The notes below the pieces were generated by a model, which saw only the letters and a list, made by a program, of their open reading frames with translations, made no database searches and had not been told where the DNA came from. From assembly GCA_036265535.1 (NCBI GenBank), contig DATAOV010000083.1:1-57531 (forward strand): a stretch of DNA of 57,531 nt, read 5' to 3'. Both the position numbers and the translations under genes were made by a program. Positions 50,372 to 57,531 of this stretch are shown in pieces (within the stretch, counting starts at the first letter, position 1; the number at the start of each line of letters is the position of its first letter). This DNA comes from AC-32 sp036265535. Its GTDB lineage: Bacteria > Actinomycetota > Thermoleophilia > Gaiellales > Gaiellaceae.

Positions 50372-51265
50372 CTACTGATGACGATCGACGAGTTCGGCAG
50401 CGGCCTCGTCGAGGGTCGCGACCGGCCCGACGCCGACGTCCTCGCCCTCGAAAAGCTCGAGCCAAGCCGCGAGAGGCTTCGACGCAAACGCCTCGGCCAG
50501 CTCGGCCGCCAGGGTGTCCTGCTCCGCGTCCCAGTGGCGCTCCGCCAGCTCGGGGCGGCCGAGCAACTCGCACAGGCGGCGGAAGAAGCTCGGCTCGAGC
50601 GCCGCGACGGTCAGATACCGGTCGTCGGCCGTGGCGTAGATCCTGTAGGACGCGAGACCGCCTGTGAGCAGACGTGGCAGCGGCTCACCGCCGAGCCGGT
50701 GGGAGATCAGCCTGTGGGCACTCTGGGTCAGCGAGATCGTCAGGTGGCGGCCGCGGCCGGTGCGCTCCCGCTCGAGCAGCGCGGCGAGGATCTGCGTGAC
50801 TGCCGCGAGTGCGCCACCGGCAAGGTCGGCGATCTGCACCGGCGGCATCGCCGGCGCGGTGTCGGCGAGCAGGCCGGCGTAGCCCTGGTAGTTGAGGTCG
50901 TGGCCGGCGCGGAGATCGTCGGGGCCGAAGCCCGTGAACGAGCAGTAGACGACGGTCTCGGGCAGGCCGTCCGGCCCGACGCCCAGCCGCTCCGCGACTC
51001 CGGGTCGGAAGCTCTCGAGCACGACGTCGGCCCGAGCGCACAACTCGCGGCCCGTCGCGGGGTCGGCCTTCAGGTCGCAGGTCACGGACTCCTTGCCGGC
51101 GTTCAGCGCCTCGTGCCAGGCGGGTGCGAGCTCTCGAAGAGGATCTCCTCCGGGCGCCTCCAGCCGCACGACGCGGGCGCCGAGCCCGAGCAACTCGCGG
51201 CTCGCGAAGGGGCCGGGAAGGTACCGCGTCAGGTCGACTACCAGCAGGCCCGCGAGCGGTTCCAC
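50372..51265 (-). CDS. CaiB/BaiF-family protein, alpha-methylacyl-CoA racemase-like
   Basis: A 298-residue member of the family III CoA-transferase fold. The catalytic pair of alpha-methylacyl-CoA racemase can be recognised: His in LRAGHDLNYQGYAG and Asp in VQIADLAGGALAA. It would invert the 2-methyl centre of branched acyl-CoA before beta-oxidation. I start it at GTG 51265, giving MEPLAGLLVVDLTRYLPGPF; TAGGTT lies 8 nt upstream. A longer frame to 51367 would run into the divergent TetR gene. It is shorter than typical (about 360 residues). It neighbours TetR, MFS and acyl-CoA dehydrogenase genes of a lipid cluster. Confidence 0.88.
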   Translation of the reverse strand: MEPLAGLLVVDLTRYLPGPFASRELLGLGARVVRLEAPGGDPLRELAPAWHEALNAGKESVTCDLKADPATGRELCARADVVLESFRPGVAERLGVGPDGLPETVVYCSFTGFGPDDLRAGHDLNYQGYAGLLADTAPAMPPVQIADLAGGALAAVTQILAALLERERTGRGRHLTISLTQSAHRLISHRLGGEPLPRLLTGGLASYRIYATADDRYLTVAALEPSFFRRLCELLGRPELAERHWDAEQDTLAAELAEAFASKPLAAWLELFEGEDVGVGPVATLDEAAAELVDRHQ

Positions 51266-51273
51266 CGCCAACG

Positions 51274-51286
51274 AACCTACTACACT
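51274..51286. promoter_or_regulatory. Divergent -10 elements of racemase and TetR genes
   Basis: TAGGTT on the minus strand (51279-51274) lies 8 nt before GTG 51265. TACACT on the plus strand (51281-51286) lies 8 nt before TTG 51295. The whole gap is 29 nt, so a TetR operator here would block both promoters. Confidence 0.45.
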
Positions 51287-51294
51287 CAGCCGGG

Positions 51295-51912
51295 TTGCCC
51301 GCTCGGTCGAACGCGCCGGAAGACAAGCGCCGATTGCTGCTCGACGCAGCAGTGCGGGTGTTCGCACGCAAGGGCTACCACGCGAGCCGCGTCGGCGATA
51401 TCGCGGAGGAGGCGGGTGTGGCCTATGGGCTGCTCTACCACTACTTCGAGTCCAAGGAGGACGTGCTCCGCAGCGTCTTCCGGGAGACCTGGCGGGCGCT
51501 GATCGAGACGATCCGGAGCGTGGAGGAGGCGGGAGACCCGCCGCGGGAGCAACTGCGCAAGGTCGCCGAGATCCTCTTGCGCTCCTGGCGGCGCGACCCG
51601 GACCTCGTGCGCGTGCTCGTGCTCGAGGTGACGCGCAGCCAGCATCTCCCCGGTGAGATGGACGAGATCGTCGCGTCCTTCGCCGCGATCCAGGAGATCA
51701 TCGAGCGGGGACAGGCCGACGGGACGATTCGCGCCGACCTCGACGCGCGGCTGGCGAGCTACGTGTTCTACGGCGCGGTAGAAGAGTTGCTCACCGGTTG
51801 GGTGCTCGGGCGACTGCCGGACTCCGACGAAGACGTCGCGCGCGCCGAACACACGCTCGTCGAGATCGTCAGCGGCGGGCTCGTCCCCGACCTCGCAGCA
51901 GCGAGAGCCTAG
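51295..51912 (+). CDS. TetR-family transcriptional regulator
   Basis: A 205-residue repressor. TTG 51295 gives MPARSNAPEDKRRLLLDAAV, a normal TetR N terminus; no ATG or GTG is available after the promoter. The HTH covers about 13-58 (RVFARKGYHASRVGDIAEEA, GLLYHYFESKEDVL). The C-terminal ligand domain resembles FadR/acyl-CoA-sensing TetR proteins with LGRLPDSDEDVARAEHTLVE. It directly abuts the MFS gene (TAGATG), and diverges from the racemase gene. A role in sensing an acyl-CoA or the transported compound is inference. Confidence 0.93.
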   Translation: MPARSNAPEDKRRLLLDAAVRVFARKGYHASRVGDIAEEAGVAYGLLYHYFESKEDVLRSVFRETWRALIETIRSVEEAGDPPREQLRKVAEILLRSWRRDPDLVRVLVLEVTRSQHLPGEMDEIVASFAAIQEIIERGQADGTIRADLDARLASYVFYGAVEELLTGWVLGRLPDSDEDVARAEHTLVEIVSGGLVPDLAAARA

Positions 51913-53187
51913 ATGTCGACCACACCGGCGTCCCAGGCCCTCGTCGCCGTGCCGCCGGTGCAGCGGCGCCTGCTCTGGACGCTGGGTCTCGGTGCGTTCG
52001 GGCTCGCGTTCTCGATCACGACGACCGCCGCCTACCTGCCTCCGCTGCTGCACCGCTTCACGAACTCCGGCGGCTTGATCGGGGTCATCCTCGGCGCGGA
52101 GGGGATCTTCGCGCTGACGGTCTCGCCGGTCGTCGGGCCCTGGAGCGACTCCTTCCACACGCCGCTGGGGAGGCGCCGGCCGTTCATGCTCGTCGCGCTT
52201 GGCCCGATCGGGTTCTGCCTGCTGCTGATGCCGTTCATGCCGAACCTCTGGACGACGGTCGTGATCGTGATGTCGTTCTTCTTCGCGTACTACCTCTTCG
52301 AGACGCCCTACCGAGGGCTCTACCCGGACGTGCTCCCGCCCTCGATGTTCGGCCGCTCCCAGGGAATCCAGCACATCCAGCGCGGGATCGCGATCGGCAT
52401 CGCGCTGGTCATCGGCGGCCTTCTGTTCAAGGTCTGGCGGCCCTCGCCGTTCATCCTCGCCTCGATCCTGACCACGGCCGCGTGCGGGCTGACGATCCTG
52501 CTCGTGCGAGAGGACGGAGGCCACGGCCGAGTCTTCGAGGGGTTCTGGGCCTACATCCAGCGGAGCTGGCACATCTTCTGGCAGGACGGCGACGTACGAC
52601 GCTTCCTGCTCGCCAACTCGGCGTGGGAAGGTGCGTTCGCGGCGGCGAGGACGTTCGTCGTTCTCTACATCATCGACGGGCTGAACCAGTCGAAGGTGCT
52701 CTCGTCCGCCGTGCTGGGGGCCGTCGCAACCGGGTACGTGATCGCCGCGATCTTCGCCGGCCGGCTCGGCGACCGCTTCGGCCTCGCGCGCGTGATCTTC
52801 TTCGCCTCGTTCATCTACGGCGGCGGCTTCCTGGCGGCCGGGTTCGCGCAGGAGTGGCACGATTGGTACTTCGGTTTCATCGCCGCCGTCTCGATCGCCG
52901 GCGGAACCGTGATGACGCTCGCCTGGGGGCTGCTCTACAAGATCGTGCCTGTCGAGCACCGCGGCGCGGTGTCCGGGCTCGCGACCACGACCAAGGGGAT
53001 CGGACTGCTCGTCGGCGCCCCGCTCGCGGGCCTGGCAATCGACCTGTCGCGCCCCTACTTCAGTGCGACGAACGGCTATCAGGTGCTCTGGCCGATCTGC
53101 GGGATGCTGATCCTCGGCGCCATCCCGCTGCTGGTCCGCCTGATCGAAATCGAGCCGAGGGCGAAGACGGAGGTGCCGCTGCTATGA
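51913..53187 (+). CDS. MFS transporter (GPH/SLC45-like)
   Basis: A 424-residue, 12-helix transporter starting at ATG 51913, directly after the TetR stop. The segment GPWSDSFHTPLGRRRPFMLV between helices 2 and 3 is typical of the cation-sugar symporter-like branch (GPH, SLC45). The second half repeats the motif as GRLGDRFGLARVIFF. Co-transcription with the TetR gene suggests that its substrate or a derivative is the TetR ligand. It ends in a 4-nt overlap (ATGA) with the cupin gene. Substrate unknown; sugar or an acidic compound are both possible. Confidence 0.9.
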   Translation: MSTTPASQALVAVPPVQRRLLWTLGLGAFGLAFSITTTAAYLPPLLHRFTNSGGLIGVILGAEGIFALTVSPVVGPWSDSFHTPLGRRRPFMLVALGPIGFCLLLMPFMPNLWTTVVIVMSFFFAYYLFETPYRGLYPDVLPPSMFGRSQGIQHIQRGIAIGIALVIGGLLFKVWRPSPFILASILTTAACGLTILLVREDGGHGRVFEGFWAYIQRSWHIFWQDGDVRRFLLANSAWEGAFAAARTFVVLYIIDGLNQSKVLSSAVLGAVATGYVIAAIFAGRLGDRFGLARVIFFASFIYGGGFLAAGFAQEWHDWYFGFIAAVSIAGGTVMTLAWGLLYKIVPVEHRGAVSGLATTTKGIGLLVGAPLAGLAIDLSRPYFSATNGYQVLWPICGMLILGAIPLLVRLIEIEPRAKTEVPLL

Positions 53188-53654
53188 AGCGATTCAGCCT
53201 GTACAGCTACGAATGGGAGCACGAGCGGGAGCGCGACGGCTATCGCTGGCGGGCGACCAGCATCGGCCAGGCGATCGGGGCGTCGCTCGTCGGCGCGACG
53301 CTGTACGAGCTACCGCCCGGAGAGAAGAGCTTCCCCTACCACTACGAGTGGGGGAACGAGGAGTGGTTGCTCGTGGTCGCCGGGCTTCCGACCTTGCGCA
53401 CGCCCGAGGGCGAGCACGAGCTCGAGGCCGGCGACGTCGTCTGCTTCCCGGAGGGGCCGGAGGGGGCGCACCAGGTGCTGAACGCGACCGAGGAGCCGGT
53501 GCGGATCGTCTTTCTCTCCACGAAGCGCTTCCCGGCCGTCGCCCTCTACCCGGACAGCGACAAGCTCGGCATCTGGCTTGCCGGCGAGGGCAAGCAGGAC
53601 TCGCTGATCGTGAGGCGGGACTCCGCGGTCGACTACTGGGAGGGCGAGGACTAG
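53184..53654 (+). CDS. Cupin-fold protein
   Basis: A 156-residue protein from ATG 53184, overlapping the MFS stop. A single cupin domain covers about 25-125. The first motif has metal-ligand residues in FPYHYEWGNEEWLLVVAG (His, Glu), and the second has VCFPEGPEGAHQVLN (His). The N terminus (MKRFSLYSYEWEHERERDGY) is unusual. Such small cupins are isomerases, dioxygenases or ligand-binding proteins; no specific reaction can be named. Its stop shares CTAG with the convergent acyl-CoA dehydrogenase gene. Confidence 0.9.
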   Translation: MKRFSLYSYEWEHERERDGYRWRATSIGQAIGASLVGATLYELPPGEKSFPYHYEWGNEEWLLVVAGLPTLRTPEGEHELEAGDVVCFPEGPEGAHQVLNATEEPVRIVFLSTKRFPAVALYPDSDKLGIWLAGEGKQDSLIVRRDSAVDYWEGED

Positions 53655-54865
53655 CGCAGCTGGGCGAGCGCGGGTGCCCACGCGGCCAGCGGAGAAGCGT
53701 CGCCGTCGCGGCCGTTCAGGCTGCGGTAGCCGAGGGCGTGCTCGGCCTGCATGAGCTTGTGGATCTGCGTCGTACCCTCGTAGATGATCGGGGCGCGCGC
53801 GTTGCGGAAGTAGCGCTCGATCCCATACTCCGCGGAGAAGCCGTACGCGCCGTGAACCTGGATCGCCAAGTGCGCAGCCTTGAAAGCCGACTCCGTCGCG
53901 TGCCACTTCGCGAGTGAGGTCTCGCGCGTGTTCCGGCGGCCCTCGTTCTTCAGCCACGCCGCCTGCATCACGAGCAGCTTCGAGGTCTCGTAACCGAGCA
54001 CCATCTCGGCGATCATGTCCTGGACGAACTGGTACTTGCCGATGGGCTGGCCGAAGGTCTCCCGCTCCCGCGCGTACTCGACCGAGCGGGCGAGGCAGGC
54101 GCTGATCACGCCGCAGGCGCCGGCCGCGACCGTGAAGCGGCCCTGATCGAGGCCGTACATCGCGATCTCGAATCCTTGACCCTCCTCGCCGACGCGGTTC
54201 TCGGCGGGAACCTCCACGTTCTCGAAGAAGAGCTCGCCGGTCGAGCCGGCCCAGACGCCGAGCTTGTGCTCCGTCTCACGGGTGGAGACTCCCGGCCACT
54301 CGCGCTCGACGATGAAGGCCGAGATGCCCTTGTGCTTCGCGGACGGGTCGGTCTTGGCGAAGACGAGCTGGTGGTCGGCGACCGTGGCGTACGAGATCCA
54401 GTTCTTCTGGCCGTTGAGCACGTACGAGTCGCCCTCTCGGCGCGCCGTCGAGCGCATCGCGGCCACGTCGGAGCCCGCGCCGGGCTCGGTCAGGCCGAAG
54501 CAGGCGAGCTTCTCGCCCTTGGCCTGGGGCGCCAGATAGCTTTGCTTCTGCTCTTCGCTCGCGTACCGCAGGAGCGAGAGCGAGTTCAGCCCGACGTGTA
54601 CCGAGATCAGCGTCCTGAAGGCCGCTTCGCCACGCTCGATCTCCTCGCAGGCCAGCGCCTCGGCGACGAAGTCGAGGCCGGCGCCGCCATACTCCTCAGG
54701 AATCACGATTCCGAGCAGGCCAAGCTCGGCCATGCCCTCGATCACGCCCAGGTCGAGGTGGTGGTTGATGTCGTTCTCGATCGCGTTCGGCAGCACGCGC
54801 TCGTCGACGAAGGATCGCACGGTCTCCTGAATCAGGCGCTGCTCCTCGGTAAGTTCGAAATCCAC
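53651..54865 (-). CDS. Acyl-CoA dehydrogenase
   Basis: A 404-residue FAD enzyme that makes the first double bond of beta-oxidation, passing electrons to ETF. GTG 54865 (MDFELTEEQRLIQETVRSFV) gives the standard N terminus. Motifs: CFGLTEPGAGSDVAAM, NGQKNWISYA, and the catalytic Glu in PIIYEGTTQIHKLM. It resembles short/branched-chain enzymes. TACACT lies 6 nt before the GTG, so the mRNA is probably leaderless. The frame stays open about 400 nt upstream but that reads into the divergent gene and is not coding. Converges on the cupin gene. Confidence 0.96.
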   Translation of the reverse strand: MDFELTEEQRLIQETVRSFVDERVLPNAIENDINHHLDLGVIEGMAELGLLGIVIPEEYGGAGLDFVAEALACEEIERGEAAFRTLISVHVGLNSLSLLRYASEEQKQSYLAPQAKGEKLACFGLTEPGAGSDVAAMRSTARREGDSYVLNGQKNWISYATVADHQLVFAKTDPSAKHKGISAFIVEREWPGVSTRETEHKLGVWAGSTGELFFENVEVPAENRVGEEGQGFEIAMYGLDQGRFTVAAGACGVISACLARSVEYARERETFGQPIGKYQFVQDMIAEMVLGYETSKLLVMQAAWLKNEGRRNTRETSLAKWHATESAFKAAHLAIQVHGAYGFSAEYGIERYFRNARAPIIYEGTTQIHKLMQAEHALGYRSLNGRDGDASPLAAWAPALAQLR

Positions 54866-54871
54866 GGCGCA

Positions 54872-54877
54872 AGTGTA
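54872..54877 (-). promoter_or_regulatory. Leaderless -10 element of the acyl-CoA dehydrogenase gene
   Basis: TACACT on the minus strand lies 6 nt before GTG 54865, with no Shine-Dalgarno site. It covers the proposed first bases of the divergent ligase gene at 54873, so the two starts are separated by only 7 nt. Confidence 0.5.
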
Positions 54878-56774
54878 CGGACCCCAGACCGCTGATCCGC
54901 CTCCAGGCGCGCGCGAGCTCGTTCCAGGGCTGCTGGCCGCGTTCGTGGTGGCGGCGCTCGCGGCCGACGCCGGAGGGTACGGCCCGCCGAGCTGGGGCTG
55001 GAGCTCGCTCGTCCTGCTCGGCTCGGCCGGCGTCGCGCTCGTGCTGGGATTCCGGCGGCTCGCACCTCTCGAGTGGGCGCTGCCGGCGCTGCTCGCCGGC
55101 CTCACGGCCCTTTCCCTGCTCTCGCTCGCCTGGTCGAGCGACACGGCAGAGACGGTTCGCGAAGGCGAGCGACTGCTCTTGTACGTCGCCGGCGTCTCGG
55201 CGCTGCTCCTGCTCGGGCGCCGCTCGAGCGTCCCGTGGCTGCTCGCTTCGGTCGGCGCGGCGATCACGGGGGTCTGCGCCTATGCGCTCGGCATGCGGCT
55301 GTTCTCTCCCGGCAGCGGCGCCTACCAGATCGTCTCGACAGATCCAGACGCGGCGTTCAGGCTCGCGCGGCCGTTGGGGTATGCCAATGCACTGGCGTGC
55401 TTCGCTGCAATCGGGATCCTGCTCGCGCTCGGCTTTGCCCTGCGCGCGCGAAGTGTGGGCGCACGCGGTCTCGCCTCGGCCGCGCTCGTGGTGCTCTTCC
55501 CGACGCTGTACTTCACCTACGGCCGCGGCGCCTGGGTAGCGCTCGTTGCGGGACTCGTGGCGCTGATCGCGCTCGAGCAGGACAGGGTGGCGGTCGTCGT
55601 GCGACTGCTGGCCCTGGTGGCGGCGCCGGCGGTGGCCGTCGCCCTCGCCTCCCGGACGCACGCGCTGACGGGGGAATCGGGGGCGCTGGCGGCCGCCACG
55701 CGAGACGGCCGTCGGCTCGCGCTTGCGATTGCCCTGCTCGCGCTCGCTGCGTCCCTCGTGCCGGCGGGCCTCAATCGGGCGAGCCGGAGGCTCGGCCGCG
55801 TCGCACTGCCGCGCACCTGGCTCATCGCAGCGCTCGTCCTGATCGTCGCGGCGGCCCTGACGGTAGCTCTCATCCGCCTCGGCGGCCCCGACGACGCGGC
55901 TCGGCGCGCGTACCGCGCCTTCAACGCGCCGGCGCCGCTCGTGAAGGCAGATCCGAGCCGACGACTCTTCAGCCTGTCCGGCAACAGCCGCTCGGAATAT
56001 TGGCGGGTCGCGTGGCGCGAGTACGTCGACCACCCGTGGCTCGGCGGCGGCGCCGGAAGTTATCAGCGCTACTGGTTGCGACATCGCCGGGCCGCCCTGC
56101 CTGTGCGCAACGCGCACAGCCTCTACCTCGAGACGCTGGCCGAGCTCGGTCCGCTCGGCCTTGCCCTGCTGCTCGGAGCGCTCGCCGTGCCGCTCGTGGC
56201 AACCGCGCGGGCGCGTCGCCACCCGCTCACATCAGCGGCGCTCGGGGCGTACGCGGTGTTCCTCGTGCACGCCGGCATCGACTGGGACTGGGAGATGACC
56301 GCCGTCACGCTCGCTGCGCTGTCCTGCGGCGTCGCGCTGCTGCTTGCCGCACGGGGTGAGCGGGCGCCGATCCTTCGCCCCGCCGCACGCGCCGCAGGTG
56401 GGGCGCTCGTGGCCGTGCTCGGGGTGCTCGTCGTGCTCGCGGTCGTGGGCAACCGTGCCCAAGCGGCAGCAGCCGACGCGCTCGATCGCGCCGACGCGGA
56501 GGCGGCGAGGACACAGGCATTGCGCGCCCGACGGTGGGAGCCCTGGTCGGGCGCGCCGTGGCGGCTTCTCGGCGAGGCAGAGCTCGAGCTCGGCCGGGTC
56601 GAGCAGGCCAGAAGCGCTTTCCGCCGGGGCCTTGCCGAGGACAGGGGCGACTGGGAGCTCTGGCTCGATCTCGCGTTGACGAGCACGGGAGCGCAGCGGC
56701 GCGAAGCGCTCGGCCGTGTCGCGCAGCTCAATCCGCTCAGCCCGGAGCTCGAGCAATTGCGCGGCGCTGGCTGA
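54873..56774 (+). CDS. O-antigen ligase-like (Wzy_C) membrane protein with C-terminal repeat
   Basis: A 633-residue membrane protein with about 12-13 transmembrane segments. The periplasmic loop contains SEYWRVAWREYVDHPWLGGG and RNAHSLYLETLAELGPLGL, the Wzy_C/O-antigen ligase signature. It should transfer or polymerise a glycan chain on the outer face of the membrane. The last 90 or so residues (AAAADALDRADAEAARTQAL ... GEAELELGRVEQARSAFRRG) are TPR-like. The start GTG 54873 is uncertain; the first 15 residues are not membrane-spanning, and a later start is possible. No glycosyltransferases are adjacent. Confidence 0.88.
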   Translation: MYGPQTADPPPGARELVPGLLAAFVVAALAADAGGYGPPSWGWSSLVLLGSAGVALVLGFRRLAPLEWALPALLAGLTALSLLSLAWSSDTAETVREGERLLLYVAGVSALLLLGRRSSVPWLLASVGAAITGVCAYALGMRLFSPGSGAYQIVSTDPDAAFRLARPLGYANALACFAAIGILLALGFALRARSVGARGLASAALVVLFPTLYFTYGRGAWVALVAGLVALIALEQDRVAVVVRLLALVAAPAVAVALASRTHALTGESGALAAATRDGRRLALAIALLALAASLVPAGLNRASRRLGRVALPRTWLIAALVLIVAAALTVALIRLGGPDDAARRAYRAFNAPAPLVKADPSRRLFSLSGNSRSEYWRVAWREYVDHPWLGGGAGSYQRYWLRHRRAALPVRNAHSLYLETLAELGPLGLALLLGALAVPLVATARARRHPLTSAALGAYAVFLVHAGIDWDWEMTAVTLAALSCGVALLLAARGERAPILRPAARAAGGALVAVLGVLVVLAVVGNRAQAAAADALDRADAEAARTQALRARRWEPWSGAPWRLLGEAELELGRVEQARSAFRRGLAEDRGDWELWLDLALTSTGAQRREALGRVAQLNPLSPELEQLRGAG

Positions 56775-56861
56775 CCCCCGCGAGAGCAGACAGCAAGATG
56801 CTGACCCGTCCGGCGTCATCTTTCCGAAGGAAGCACGTCCTCGACCCTCGGGGGGCCGCGT

Positions 56862-57527
56862 ATGAACCGATTCTGGAAGCCGAGACGCGTCCGTTTCGCC
56901 GTCGCCGCAGCAGTGGCTGGAGCTGTCGGCGTGCTCGCGTCTCTGGGTGCGGTCGGCTACGCGGCGGGGCTCGTCGGTGCTAGCGAGTCCTCGCCCGTTG
57001 CAGCCCAGTACCCACCGTCCAAGGAGACGATCTGTCACCACACCCACTCGCAGACCAACCCGTTCGTGACCATCACCGTCTCCGAGAATGCGGTACCCGC
57101 ACATCTCGGCCACGGTGACACGATCGGGGCGTGCCCGACTGTCGCTGCGACTCCTGCGGTGAAGACGGCCACGCCGTCTACCGAGAAGCAGAAGCCGCAG
57201 CACTTCGTCCGACAGCACAAGGCCAAGAAGGCCAAGAAGGCGAAGAAGGCGCATCCGGCCACCGGCCATGACCGCTCGTCAGAGACGACCGCGGCCCAGC
57301 TCGACAGGGCCGAGGTTCGCTCGACGGGCCACGCTCGTGCCGGCGGCCAGGCTCGGACGGACGCCAAGGAGCGGGGCCAGGGCAAGGCCCACGCCTACGG
57401 CCACGTCAAGGAGCACGGTTCCGCCGAACACCAGAACCAAGGTCAGGGAGCCAAGCCGGACCACGGCCAAGGGAATGGCAACGGTGCCGGCAACGGCAAC
57501 GGTGGCGGGAACGGCAAGAACCACTAG
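56862..57527 (+). CDS. Exported protein with His/Cys domain and low-complexity tail
   Basis: A 221-residue protein from ATG 56862, preceded by a G-rich run. An N-terminal signal or anchor helix (about 11-36) is followed by a short domain (about 56-92) with ICHHTHSQTNP, then VTVSENAV-like TITVSENAVPAHLGHGD and IGACP. Cys, His and Asp in this domain could bind a metal. The rest is low complexity: a Lys/Ala-rich KAKKAKKAKKA stretch, then a Gly/Asn/His-rich tail ending GNGNGGGNGKNH. A function is not known. The gene ends 4 nt before the window edge and is complete. Confidence 0.8.
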   Translation: MNRFWKPRRVRFAVAAAVAGAVGVLASLGAVGYAAGLVGASESSPVAAQYPPSKETICHHTHSQTNPFVTITVSENAVPAHLGHGDTIGACPTVAATPAVKTATPSTEKQKPQHFVRQHKAKKAKKAKKAHPATGHDRSSETTAAQLDRAEVRSTGHARAGGQARTDAKERGQGKAHAYGHVKEHGSAEHQNQGQGAKPDHGQGNGNGAGNGNGGGNGKNH

Positions 57528-57531
57528 AGAG

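Noticed and set aside
51286..52959. A 557-codon minus-strand frame across the TetR and MFS genes
   Set aside because: Highly charged Arg/Asp/Glu/His composition typical of shadow frames, and both sense genes have clear families and motifs.
54866..55267. Upstream extension of the acyl-CoA dehydrogenase frame by 134 codons
   Set aside because: It runs through the divergent gene and lacks similarity. MDFELTEEQRL is the canonical start, with a -10 6 nt upstream.
54696..56222. A 508-codon minus-strand frame antisense to the O-antigen ligase-like gene
   Set aside because: Arg/Glu-rich shadow frame. The sense frame has membrane helices and the Wzy_C signature.

Overview
This is chromosomal DNA of high GC content (roughly 68-70% by eye) with many GTG and TTG starts, overlapping genes and leaderless promoters. 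The organism is an actinobacterium. Secreted and membrane protein types and the general layout fit the class Thermoleophilia (Gaiellales or Solirubrobacterales), but that placement is inference. I see no phage, insertion sequence or CRISPR array.

Region 1 (2-4753): the 3' end of rpoC with a strong intrinsic terminator, an exported protein of unknown role, and a convergent membrane-anchored diguanylate cyclase. These two genes separate rpoBC from the str operon.

Region 2 (4650-26129): one long translation superoperon. It runs str (rpsL, rpsG, fusA, tuf), S10 (rpsJ to rpsQ), spc (rplN to secY, adk, map, an M29 aminopeptidase) and alpha (rpmJ, rpsM, rpsK, rpsD, rpoA, rplQ). Most genes overlap by 1-30 nt. 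The exceptions are four long spacers (before rplN, rplE, rplR and rpsM) that share a GATG...GTCC core and conserved hairpins. These spacers are the best candidate here for an undescribed RNA regulatory or repeat family. infA is absent from its usual place. S17 carries an acidic and basic N-terminal extension of about 125 residues.

Region 3 (26112-34411): a VIT/CCC1-type membrane protein, truA, two divergent Ser/Thr kinases, and an XRE regulator divergent from a four-gene cluster. That cluster encodes a 68-residue protein, a kelch-like lipoprotein, an exported propeller-like protein and an exported protein with PPC-like domains.

Region 4 (34428-43848): ligA, a DacB-type carboxypeptidase, a coiled-coil protein, a NarL-type response regulator, and a divergent pair of wall hydrolases (3D domain and NlpC/P60) that share a homologous coiled coil. 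A long-chain acyl-CoA ligase and Ku follow.

Region 5 (43856-57527): a 56-residue HTH-like protein with a terminator-like leader, an alpha/beta hydrolase whose 3' end is antisense to tRNA-Pro(CGG), and an MFS transporter divergent from a nitrilase-family hydrolase, APH-like kinase and HAD phosphatase. Next come an exported nucleoside hydrolase and a lipid-type cluster (racemase-like CaiB enzyme, TetR, MFS, cupin, acyl-CoA dehydrogenase). An O-antigen-ligase-like membrane protein and an exported low-complexity protein end the window.

Overall architecture is very compact. Seven of eleven convergent gene pairs overlap at their stops, four of them through a shared CTAG. Many non-operonic genes have a -10 hexamer 5-8 nt before the start codon, which predicts leaderless mRNAs.
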